Below are positions 28,896 to 39,050 of a DNA stretch of 39,711 nt, piece by piece. Numbering within the stretch: position 1 is the first letter of the stretch; each line of letters starts with the position of its first letter. Location: the NCBI GenBank assembly GCA_004380135.1, contig QXCR01000216.1:1-39711 (forward strand), in the 5' to 3' direction. Origin of the DNA: Stemphylium vesicarium. Lineage: Eukaryota > Ascomycota > Dothideomycetes > Pleosporales > Pleosporaceae. Both the position numbers and the translations under genes were made by a program. The notes below the pieces were generated by a model. It had not been told where the DNA came from, did no database searches, and worked only from the letters and a program-made list of their open reading frames with translations.

Positions 28896-30065
28896 ATGCT
28901 TTTCAAGTTTTCTAGCCTGGCGCTATTCGCCAGTGTGGCTCTGGCAGCTCCTACATACAACATTACCTTTGAGCAAGAAACGCGCAGTCTGGACGAGATC
29001 TACCAAGCAGCTTTGGCCGAAGGTGGCGTTGTCACTCTTTGGCATGGCGGCGATGAGAAGACTCAACAGAACGGGTTGAAGAGTGCTTTCGAAGCACGGT
29101 TCCCTAATATGACGCTGAACGTCACTGTCGATCTCTCCAAGTACCACGACGTTAACCTCGACTTGCAGCTCGCAGAAGACGACGTCTACGTCGACAGCAT
29201 CATCCTGCAGACACTTCACGACTACCCACGCTGGAAGAAGGAGGGTGCTTTGTTGAACTACGCGCCTTTGAACTTCGACAAGGTTTCACCTGAGTTTAAG
29301 GACAAGGATGCTGCCTACAGCGGACTGCTGATATTCTCTTGGGGGTATGACACTCCTTGAACAACTTGACGATGTATTTGCTAAACAAGTATAGCATCTC
29401 TGCCAACATGAACAAGACGAGCACCAAGCCGACTTCGTACGCAGACTTCACCAAGCCCGAGTACAAGGACAAGATCGCTCTGACTTACCCCAACGATGAC
29501 GATGCGGTGTTGTACCAGTTCGAACTCATGTACGTTCAGCCCCAAGTCCTTCGTACAACGATTGACTAACATGTACTGCAGCTTGGAGGAGCTTGGTGTG
29601 GAATGGTTCGAGGCCCTGCTCAAGAACAACCCGCGCTGGGTCCGCGGCACCGCTACTCCTGGCGCACTCCTCAACACCGCCAACAGCACCAGTGCCGTAA
29701 CCTTCACTGGCGGCTTCTCCTTCACCGACCGCCCACCGATCTCGTATGCCATGGCTACGGATGCCAAATTCGTTTCTTGGGCTCAGACCGGCGCTATCCT
29801 TAAGAAGGCACCGCACCCCGAGGGCGCGAAGCTGCTGCACAGCTTCATGCTCAGCGACGAGTACCAGGGCAGCGGCAGGTGGAGCCCTCGCGAGGACATC
29901 TCGGCCCCTGCTAGCGGAGAGAAGATCCTCCAGCAGCCTGGTACTGATGCGCCTGCGTTTGCTACATGGATGGCAGACCGTGGCCATGTTGAAAGGAGCA
30001 AGGACTTTTACGAGGCGAGGATTGGAACTGCGCAAGGTCTTAGCCCGCTGATTGACGACTTGTAA
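28896..30065 (+). CDS. Secreted periplasmic-binding-protein-like (ABC-type solute-binding) protein
   Basis: Three exons (28896-29344, 29395-29529, 29582-30065) with 50- and 52-bp introns give 355 residues. I start at the second ATG of the frame because it opens a classical signal peptide, MLFKFSSLALFASVALA, whereas the upstream extension is hydrophilic. The body resembles bacterial type-2 solute-binding proteins of the iron/sulfate/thiamine group. It has the GGVVTLWHGGDEK strand-loop, DLQLAEDDVYVDSIILQT, NDDDAVLYQFEL, NPRWVRGTATPG, and a late EGAKLLHSFMLSDEYQ helix. N-glycosylation sites (YNIT, NMT, NVT) fit secretion. Fungi lack the matching importer, so it probably binds a ligand outside the cell. 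Bacterial origin by transfer is likely for this group, but the introns show long residence. The ligand is unknown. Confidence 0.85.
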
Positions 30066-30813
30066 GCTTGTCGTACTGGTGACGAATATAGTCGTTACAT
30101 CAGCGTGACGGACGACACGGAGCATGCAAAGGAAGCGCAAGTTTGAAACTGCTCCTAGGGCAAGTGTGTATAGCATTCGTGGCTGTTTAACATTTCTTGT
30201 ATATATTTGAAACTACCTCATTTTTCAGCTTAGGGAACATTTCATGGATGCGTGTGATTGTTCGTGCACTGCTGTTTCATCAATCCACCACATCGGATAG
30301 CTGGCAATGAATTTCTGCGGGGTCAATCTAACGTGAACGTAGTTAAGCCCCTCATATCGTATACATGCCGTATGCATAGAAATCCAGGGGCAGTAAAAAC
30401 CGGGGGAAATTATGCACTGCCGATGACTATTTGACGCGAATTGAGCACTGTGGCCTGTATCCTGCAGAGACAAAATGATAGTTAGCGACTCCAACTCTAA
30501 GAAATTTGGCTTGGTCAGATTATCAAGACAAACCCAAAAGACATGTGGCGGTGCAGGGTAATAGCGAAAGAAGCGTCAGCAAGTAAGACGATATCGACCG
30601 TTGCTGCGGCCCGGATGCGCAATGCACGTCATCCAAGGTTTTGCAGACGCGACGGCGCACCGGCTAGCGGGCAAGTCGATCGCCGCCAAGCGCATCCAAA
30701 TCTCACTCCACCAGAAGCTTACCTTCCATCCGCACGACCATTGCGCATCCACCGTAGCCCACGGACCCCCGAAACATAGCCGCACAGTACGGGAACGCCT
30801 GCATACTGCCAGT
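30066..30813. promoter_or_regulatory. Intergenic region between the solute-binding gene and COX19
   Basis: This is the 3' flank of the preceding gene and the promoter of COX19. Short frames on both strands are not protein-like. No defined site recognised. Confidence 0.4.
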
Positions 30814-31410
30814 ATGAGTAATTTTGGAGGCGCAGGTCTGGGGCAAAAGGTCCAAAGGCCGAATCCGTAAGATTCACCATCAATGCGCCTGGAAGACCGC
30901 GGCTATGGAGAGGCCGGGTGGAGATGACTGCTTTCTCTGCTTATTTCTTGAGATATCGTCGCTGACATCGACCACGTGTATAGACCCGAACGCGGATCAT
31001 TCCCTCTCGACCACGACGGTACGCTTCGCCCGATGCTTCCACCCCATCACTTAACCCCGAGCCGACCGCTAAGCATGCACAACAGGAGAATGCAAGAACA
31101 TCATGATGTCATATCTGAGGTGTATCAAGTCGCATCGTGGGAGTAACGACCCCGAATGCCGAGATCTCTCCAAATCATACCTCTCCTGCCGCATGGACCG
31201 GTGCGTAGACCAGAACCCATTATCCAATTTGGGGATAAACCCTAGCTCGAACACATCACTGACTGCTTTTGTGCCAACAGCAACCTAATGGCACCAGACT
31301 CTTTCAAGAACCTTGGCTTTGGCACCGACAGCGACGACAACAACGCCGATTCTGCCACGCCAACGCAATCATCCCAGTCTCAAGGTCAAAACAAGCCTCG
31401 CGGAGTTTAG
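30814..31410 (+). CDS. COX19: COX19, cytochrome c oxidase assembly protein (twin CX9C)
   Basis: Four exons join in phase: 30814-30866, 30984-31018, 31086-31200 and 31281-31410. The introns are 117, 67 and 80 bp, all GT-AG, and the product is 110 residues. The start is MSNFGGAGLGQ; then come PPERGSFPLDHDGECKN, the CHCH domain, and CRMDRNLMAPDSFKNLGF across the last junction. Both twin motifs are exact: C-KNIMMSYLR-C and C-RDLSKSYLS-C. The PERGSFPLDH leader and the NLMAPD-x-FKNLGF tail are hallmarks of Cox19. The protein is imported and oxidised by the Mia40 relay in the intermembrane space and helps deliver copper for cytochrome oxidase assembly. The C-terminal tail is Ser/Gln/Asp-rich and variable in fungi. 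No exon exceeds 130 bp, so simple ORF scanning misses it. Confidence 0.93.
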
Positions 31411-33769
31411 CAAGTGGATATTGGTACTAGCGGACGGGATAGTGTTTCGGAAGCATCTTCCACGCAGCCGAACCCACGTTCCTTTTACCAGTCGTACCCA
31501 CTCGTCTCGCTTCGCTTCGCTACTTCGCTGAATTACCCGACGCATTCGTCACTTGTCGAGACCCACCATACGCATCTTGCAGCAGGGACGCCATATTTGA
31601 CAGGTGGCATTGACACGACCAGCTGTATGGGACGAGACATGGACACGGCGAGGAAACGGGAACCGATGAGACCGACATCTACTTGATCGGGATGTATGCA
31701 AGCGAGGCAGGAAAGGAATCAGATACAGATGACAGCTGCTGTAGACACCAGGGGGTTGGTTGTACCCGGAAACGCCACGACAGGTGGAAAGCCGAGGCAG
31801 TGCAAATTGGCACGACAGGTGTTTTGCAGTCGATACCACGGCGCCCGTTCGTAGCAAGTTTTGCACCATAAACATAGCGGGTACGAATAATGCTTTCATC
31901 CAAGATTGTTCAAGGCGCCCTACCCTACTGCCAGTTGTTCACGAGTAACGCCAAAACCCTCACACTAAAACAATGGGGAGAAGAATCTCACCCGTCTCGC
32001 TTTCTGTGTGGCAGCCCCATGGCCAACTTGACCGAGACACGCATGTCATCCCCCGCAAAACAGATCTGGAAACTGTATCTGTCGATCGGTGGGTGTAACC
32101 ATTGTACAACAGCCCCGGGGCTAGCTGACACTTCTCTTTCTCCGATGATTGTCCCAGATGCGTATTCCCTGCCCCCAAATGTAACGTGTGCACGGAGGAA
32201 AAAAAGGAGAGGATATAGCGCGAAATGAAACCGTCTGCGCACTACAGGCGTTGAAACACTGTTGGTCGTATTGCCGACCAAGTTGCTTTCATGACGTCGG
32301 CAGCAGAGTTTACACCCGGCCTCTGTTCAGAGTCAAGGGTTCGATATTTCTGTCTGCGGGCGTATCCCCGGTATGGCAGCCGCGCTCAAAAAAAAAAACG
32401 ATGGTGGTAAGCGGAAGACAAAGCCGGAGTGATAGTCGCAAGCCGCTGCATTAGTCAGTTTTCACAGTCAAGGTAGTGGTATGCGAAACCGCCAAAAGCT
32501 CTACTGTGCTATGTTTGCGAAATCAGTTGTGCGCCAGTTATACAGCATGATGTGCACACAAACAAAACAACCACCTAATAAAACATCTCTCCTAATAGTG
32601 GAATATCTCCCTTCTCCGCTATACCATGAAAGTATACGAGGCGCTGTGTAACCCGCGATTGCATGAGGGTGACGCCGCAGGTGTCAGGACCGGTTCTGGC
32701 CTTGGGGGGAGGAGCAGCAACCACCACCACCAAGACCAACTCCGGCCCATCGTGGTTTTACCAGAAAAGAAAGAGCTCGGCCAATGGGTGGGCAGTCGTC
32801 GCTTGTACCGCATTGGACGAAGCGAAAGGTCGCTTGGCCACCACACACACCCATGCCTCGCGTATATGCGGATACCTGCATGATACACCGGTTAACCTTT
32901 CTCTCTTTCTGTGTCACGGGCACACACACCCCTCCCCCCTCCTCATTCGGTGATACGGTGTGAGGGTGATTGGCTGCGGGCCTGGAGGCCGTTTTGAAGA
33001 CCGATCGTAGTACAAGGAAGTGGTGATCTGCCGAGCAATGGGGCGGGCTGGTTGTGTGGATATGGGTGTGGATATGGGTGTGGAATGTGGCTATATGTGC
33101 GCGGGTGCTATAGGCGATCACGGCTTTTCTCTGGCCGGACGGCCGAGCCAGTGTGTGTTAAGACGGACATGGAGCAGTGGTGGTGGGACTTCTTTCTGCT
33201 GTCCGGGCAGCTGGCTAGCTAGAGCGGTGTTATGTTGGTTGCCATGTTTCGGTATGCCACACAGCATTCGGCTACAGTTCCCGATCTGGCTTTGCTACGT
33301 GCTCTCTGCTTTCGCGAGTATATACCCTGGTCTTTTTTCGCATAAGGCCTTGCTTTTTTTCCTTTTCATGAGGGGGACAGCATATCCGCTGTTGACCAGG
33401 TTAGCAGAGCCCATCACAGCATCCGACCATTTACTTTTTTTTTGTGAGAGCACTGCCGGCAGACTGACCATTCGCGACTTTTTTTTTCACTTCCCGGAGA
33501 CCCCAACAATCTAGCTTTCAGCTGCTCTCTCTGGTCGTGTACCCGCGCTGGACTGTGACGTGTTCCTCCATTTGCTTTCTTTTTTATTTATCTTAATCTA
33601 GATACGGTGCGAGGGGGGGGAGAGGAAAAAAAAGTGTGATGAAGCGACACAAGACACGACAGTAGTAGTTCCTAGTCGGTAGCAGCCGCCTAAAACCACA
33701 TCTCTAGAGCACCAGATTCGGTATTACCACACCACCATCTTACACAAGGACAAGCGGACCATAGAGATA
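31411..33769. other. Non-coding region downstream of COX19
   Basis: About 2.4 kb with no frame I can support on either strand. It holds homopolymer runs (A10 at about 32,389; T8-T9 runs at about 33,433 and 33,480), a CCA/CAA-rich patch at about 32,719-32,732 and a short tandem, GGTGTGGATATG twice, at about 33,055-33,080. It probably includes the COX19 3' flank and regulatory DNA. A spliced gene of very short exons cannot be excluded. Confidence 0.5.
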
Positions 33770-33946
33770 ATGTATCGCCGGCCTCAGCTTTCAAGCCTGG
33801 GTATGTCTCGCTCACACTAGGCAGAACACAGGACTGTTTTGCTTTTCCTTGTGAAGTCGTGGTACGAGATCCGATGCTAATGGTTGGTGGCGTTCGCAGG
33901 ACGTCACATGGGTGCCGGCGGCGGGCAGAAGAAGGCAAAATATTAG
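33770..33946 (+). CDS. Possible two-exon micro-ORF
   Basis: ATG at 33770 opens MYRRPQLSSLG, interrupted by a 99-bp intron (33801-33899) with a GTATGT donor, a GCTAAT branch-like site about 20 bp before the end, and a TTCGCAG acceptor. It resumes as RHMGAGGGQKKAKY and a TAG. The 25-residue product is basic and Gly-rich. The upstream frame is open for about 30 more codons without ATG. I recognise no family. The splice signals are the main evidence, and they could equally belong to a non-coding transcript. Confidence 0.25.
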
Positions 33947-35068
33947 TGTTCAAACCTTGTGCGGCTTCTAGAGAAATGCTCCTGGCTCAGGACTGGCCAT
34001 CCAGTGGCCCAGGATTGGTTTTGCGGGGCTTAAGACATTGGCGCATACAAAATGCTCCTAAACAGATCGCGGTGAGCCACTGGGGGAAGAATAGACGACA
34101 GGAGCAAGGCAACAAGTGTTCATAGCGTAGGACTCTGGTCTGCGTTATGCTGACGCGGCGTGAAGGACTACAGAACGTGGGTCATGAAGGAAGCGGTTGC
34201 CTGAAGCGATGCCAGAGTCCTTCGTCAGCAGCCTAACAGGTGGAGTGACAGCACAACAGGAAAATGCTTTGTAAATATGTCATGAGATTCAAAATAGAGC
34301 TAAAAAAAAACCGACCCAAACAAGCTCAGAAAACACGAAAGCACTAGCGCAAATAAAGAAACCCTAGATAGCCTGTCGTCACGTAGAGGTGTTGTCCGAA
34401 CAGCCTCTGCGTCTAGCAATCTCGTCCGCCTAGGCACAAAACCGTGGAGTACCATAAACTCCACAACTAGAACACGCCGACCCATGCTGCGATGTAACCT
34501 CCGTAACCAATCATGTATTAAGGAAACCAGAGTGGTGATGTGAAAAACTGCGTAGACTAATAAGCAGTACATGCCACGTGTATCCGATGAAAAAAACAAA
34601 CAGCGAAAGATGGCGAAGAGAGAGAGCAAGCCGCCTGTCTGCCAAGCAGCACTATCGTGCATGATAGGTAGGTGGGGTTGTGCCAGGCGTTGAGACCGAA
34701 GAAAGATTCGGACTCGGGTGTGGAGGCTACGCTGAGAAGGGATCCCAAAGACGCCAGGGTGATGTGCCACGTGTGGGAAAGAACATATTATGCAATGAGA
34801 TGGGAAGTGCTGTGATGCAAGCGAAAAGCTTCATCCGTCCTTGTCCAGCAAGGACGGTACGCGTAGAGCTGGCGGGCGCAAAGGCGTTCGATCAGCCCTG
34901 AGACGGGAGACTGTCGATTGATGGGTTGAATCTAGCCTTGTTGCCGCAACTCTGGCGTATGCATCGGCAGGATGCAGGAACGGGGTGCGGGGTATCGCGG
35001 GGTATCATAGTGAAGGAATCAACGACAAATTAGGAAAGTCTATTGGGAGAAGAGACGACTGGGGGGCT
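33947..35068. other. Intergenic region downstream of the bHLH gene
   Basis: This is the 3' flank of the minus-strand bHLH gene. It has two TGCCACGTGT motifs (about 34,571 and 34,766) containing the CACGTG E-box, and a 10-bp direct repeat GCGGGGTATC near 34,987-35,006. A 156-codon minus-strand frame at 34300-34770 is not protein-like. Nothing else supported. Confidence 0.45.
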
Positions 35069-36891
35069 TCAGCCCATGTCCATGCCGTACTCATCTTCTT
35101 CTTTGAGACTCGTCCAGTATTGTGGTTGGTTGGATCCAGAACCGCTGCCGGTGCTTTGCATACCGGGACTGAGACTTTGTGGTGAAACTCCACTGAGGGG
35201 TTCGCCGGCCAGGTTGGTATGCTTGGGAACACGCAGGCCTGAGCCGGGGCCTCGGGAGTACCTGAAGGTGCCGGAGCCATTCTTCTCCAGAGCGTCGAGG
35301 ATTTCTGTCTTCATACGCTTCTCGTCTTCGGTCTGTTCGACAGTCCACTCTTCACCAGTCGTCTGCTGGAGGCGTGCAGCTAGATCTTCGCATTCTTGAA
35401 TCTTCTTTGACAGCATCCACATAAGATCGCGGGTCCAGCTGACAGCACCATTGAGAATGTCTCCCTTGTTGGGACCCTTGTCCTTCTCTTCAATTGGAAG
35501 GCCCTGGGTGATGTTACCAGCAGCCCGCCTTCCGTTACCGCCAGCTAGGAGTGAGGTTGCCTGCGGTGGTGACATGCCGCCGGTAGTCATGGTGGGGGAA
35601 AGAGGCCCGTTGTTGTTGATGTGCTTGCGAATCTTCTCGTCCTCAAGGCGATGCTGAGGTACGAGACGAGACAAGTCGTGGATGCGCTCGTTGATATTGT
35701 CCCTTCGTCGACGCTCGACCAGGTTGTGTGACTCACGGCGTCGGCGCTTCTTAGCATCGGCGTTCTGTCCAATGTCGACCTTGGCGGGGAGTGAGTTGTG
35801 CTTGCCAGAGTGCAAGACATCAGTGATTTGTTGATGGTGCATTCCACTAGTGTGTGGCGAGGCGGTGGGTGAATCGATCCATGAGTGGGCACTGCCTGGG
35901 GTTCCTTCCCACTGACCAGACACGCTCTTCTGGTGTCGGTGCATGCTGGTCATGATGGGTTGAGTGGTGAAGTTACCCGAGTCGGGTGTGCCGAGGTGGA
36001 GACCAGCCATGGCAGGTGTTTTGGGCGACATGGGAGCTCGGGTGTCAGAGCCAGTCCTGCTCATGGTGATGCGCTGGCGCATGGAGCCAGTTGGCATGCT
36101 GCCGGGAAAATTCCTCATCTGCGATCCTGATTGGTACTGGTTGAAGTCGAAGTTTCCAGGATGGACAAAGGGGCTGTGAATGGGTAGGTCGTCGGGGGTG
36201 TTGGAGTAGACTTGATTCATGCCGGCGCTGTTGGTGTGGTTGTGGTTGTGGTAGTAGTCTTGTTGCTGGCCCATTTGCTCTTGGGCAAAGTTGTTGAAGC
36301 CAGGCTGTTGGTCAAAGGGACCAAGTGATTCGGCGAGCTCGTCATCGGCAATGCCAGCTCCGCCTTGCATGTAGCTGTTGGTACCAAAGTGGTTGCCCAT
36401 CATGCTTCCGCTCATGTTGAGCTCAGATGGGTTGATGCCACCTGCATTCTCGTGCCCAGGGAACTGAGCGTTGGTGTATTGTTGGTTCATGTCTAGGCCG
36501 TTGTGACCCATGAATCGGCTGTTGAAAGACATGTCGTCGACCTCCTCTTTGATGTATGGTTGAGGGGATCCTGTGCCAGTCATGTTGAAAATATCAGCGT
36601 CTAGCACGTCGTCAGAGGGAGAGTCGAAGCCAAGGTCCAGCCTTGCAATCGGCTTTTGAGGAGAGTAGGAAGAGGGAGGAGTGAAGAGAGCGTCCGCTTG
36701 AGGGACAGTTAGTATGGTTCCGTAGTACATGACTGAAATGACGGTTGAAATGATGGATGGGAATGGGTAAGGAAACTTGAGATGAGGGAGCAGAGACTAT
36801 GATATAGAGACGTCGATGAAGTGGAGAGATGTTCTCATGACGTGGCAGGGTAGATGATGTTACATGAGGCGTACTTACTAGGCTTTGGCAT
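35069..36891 (-). CDS. bHLH transcription factor with long loop (Rtg3-like)
   Basis: My model has a 13-nt first exon (36891-36879, MPKP plus one base), a 182-bp intron (donor GTAAGTA; branch TACTAAC; acceptor CAAG) and a second exon, 36696-35069, for 546 residues beginning MPKPTDALFTPPSSYSPQ. An ATG at 36730 would read through the branch point and adds 11 unlikely residues. Residues 1-310 are Asn/Gln/Ser/Met-rich. The basic region and helix 1 (about 319-350) read RRRRESHNLVERRRRDNINE, with the His-Glu-Arg set for E-box contacts and no SREBP-type Tyr. Helix 2 is KGDILNGAVSWTRDLMWML (about 408-430). The loop of about 55 residues is far longer than usual and resembles Rtg3-type fungal factors. 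It acts in the nucleus as a dimer; its targets are not deducible here. Confidence 0.88.
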
Positions 36892-37157
36892 TACTGTGGG
36901 TTGCAGTATCCCAGGATGGTGGATGTGCTAGGCGGAGAGCCGGTACTTGTGCCGAGCGATGAGATCGATCTGAAACGATCTGTTGTCGGCTCAAGCAAGT
37001 GACTAAGGGACGGACTCGCAAGCTTGCAGGATGATTGCAGCACGAGACGGCCTGTGTCCCTATAAAGGTCTGGACGGACGCTTGCTATCTGGAGCGCACA
37101 AGGATAGTGCGAGCAAGCTAAAGAGGCTTTGAAGTGACGCCTGATATTCGCTAGCAA
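36891..37157 (-). other. Upstream ORF whose stop overlaps the bHLH start codon
   Basis: An 88-codon frame from ATG 37157 ends TAATG at 36893-36889, so its stop overlaps the proposed bHLH start by one base. If it is in the mRNA, it would make bHLH translation depend on reinitiation or leaky scanning. Its sequence does not resemble a known protein. It may instead be removed by a leader intron. Confidence 0.3.
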
Positions 37158-39050
37158 GCCTCTGGTCTTGTCAAGAGGGAGCTACTGTTTGTCTGTGTGA
37201 AGGTCGTTAGTGGCATGCTTCCTATGCAGGAGTCGTCATTCTGGGAGAGGGCTCACCGGTCCAGAGGATCGAGATTCCGGGAATGGTCGGCTGCGTTGGA
37301 TGGGTGTTTGGAGGAATGGTGGTCGGCGGATGTGGGAGGAAGTAAGCGGCCTATCTTCGGAGCCAGGTTGGTAAGAAGCGGCGAGGGCTCGTGGGTGTAG
37401 ACGGGGATTCACTGCTCAGGGAGACATGTCAGCCCAGCACACAGCGCAGTGAGATCAAGTGTTGGGCGGTTGAAGGGTTGGTTGCATGCGTGTGGCGCAC
37501 AGTGAGGTAACCGGCGAGGCGAGCAACGGCGGACGACTGCTGTGCTGCACGCTGGCGTTGTGGGGACCGTGGTACAGAGGGCCAAAGCAGCGAAACAGTG
37601 TCACAGTCCCGCAGTATGGTTCGGGCTATTGTTTACAGCCCAGGCCGAAGCGAGATGTGGTGGTGGTGGTGGTGGTGGGGTAGTGGGAGCGGGAGCGGGA
37701 GCGCGGGCAAGAGGAAGAAGTGAAGGAAAGCGCAGCCGGACGGTGTTGACTCACCTTGGAATCGGAGGGAAGGCGCAATGGGGGTGGCACTTGCAGTACT
37801 CGGCTTCTCAGTCTTGGAGAGATCGAGTGCAAGTGGTTCACTGGCGGCTACCTGCTGCTGTGCAAAGGGCAGCAAACTTGGTGGTCGAGGGAGGGGTGAG
37901 GATAGTGGTAGCGGTGGTGATGGTGGTGGTGGTGTTGTCGTGGGAATGGCGTGGGGCGGGACAGTTTGTCTCTTTGTCGTCCACGAGGGTGAGCGGCGGC
38001 GCCTTGGTCGTCACTCGGTACAAGAGCAAGAGGCGGATGTTTAGGGTGGTGAGGGCTTTGGTGCAACGTTGGCGAAGGGGTGGGTGAAATACTGGTACTG
38101 GTACCGAGAGTGGGATATGGAGTAGAGGTCGGGGTATATGGCGGGGAGGAGGGCTCTAGGATGAAGCGTGCTAGGCGCGCTGCTGTGGTGCAGACAGGGC
38201 GCGCAGTGATGCGGCACACTCTCTGAGGATATTCGAATGGCTACAGCGGCTCCCAGGAAGGAGAAACGGGGCAGCTCAAGCGAGGGCGCGGTGTGGGAGG
38301 GCCCTAAGCCGGAAGGCGGTCAGAGAGATGGTGTTCTTAGTGGCGGCGCCAAGCAGCTATCGACAGTGGGCGAATCAGCCTGGTTGACGCGGATGGCAGA
38401 GCAGCGGGGCGTCGAAACGGGACAAGCAAAAACGACCTAGGCGATGCCGTGCAGCTTTGGAGGGCAGACGCTGTGTCGGTGTTGGCGACAGCGGCTGTCG
38501 TGTTCGGCGAGACGAGAGATGGGAGTGACGTAGGGGCTTTGGTACAGTTTGGGTGAAGGGAAGCTCGGGCCGGCGTGGTCCGCAGTTATATTGTGTCGAG
38601 TAGGCGTTTCTCCACAGGCAGTCAGTCTGGAGAAGGTGGAAGGACATGCAGCATCAGCGAGGGCGAGCAGATGGATAATTGGACCGCAAAGGGACGCGGG
38701 ACGGCAACATAATATACTCTGGCGAGCGCAGCGCGGCTCTGTCTCTATCTGACCCGCCTTACCCTCTGGCTGTGGCTCTGCTCGCCGCGTCGGATCAACT
38801 ACGACACTGTAGGCCTCCACGCCCGTCGACCAACCCTGGTCCTGCGGCCACCATCCGGCCAGGGTGTGGCCTCAAATGGTCACTCGGAAGCCATCGTGTC
38901 TCAGCTACCCGGTTTTCCAGTCCTGGCAGAGAGGGCGCGCGATGTGACTCACTAGCGGCATCTACTCTTTGACCCAGCTCATCAAGCGTGTGCCCAGGTG
39001 TGTGCGGGTGGTGGTTCGTTTGGTGGTTCACTACGCATCATGTCGCAGCG
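36892..39050. promoter_or_regulatory. Long upstream region of the bHLH gene
   Basis: About 2.1 kb is G-rich on the top strand, that is, pyrimidine-rich on the bHLH coding strand, as in long fungal leaders. It has GTG/GGT triplet runs at about 37,659-37,680 and 37,911-37,935. On the minus strand, AAGGTGAGT at about 37,755 is a strong donor, and CCCACAG lies just before the ATG at 36891, so a leader intron of about 860 bp is possible. No protein-like frame found. Confidence 0.45.

Noticed and set aside
29357..29569. Separate small gene inside the solute-binding locus
   Set aside because: It is the middle exon read together with parts of its flanking introns. The consensus junctions join it to its neighbours in phase.
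23038..31410. A biosynthetic gene cluster around the P450
   Set aside because: No polyketide, peptide or terpene synthase, tailoring enzymes or cluster regulator is present. CYP505 fusions usually act on fatty acids.
33020..33514. 164-codon plus-strand frame
   Set aside because: It is built on GTG/TTT low-complexity sequence with no recognisable domain.
34300..34770. 156-codon minus-strand frame
   Set aside because: Composition is not protein-like and it lies in the 3' flank of the bHLH gene.
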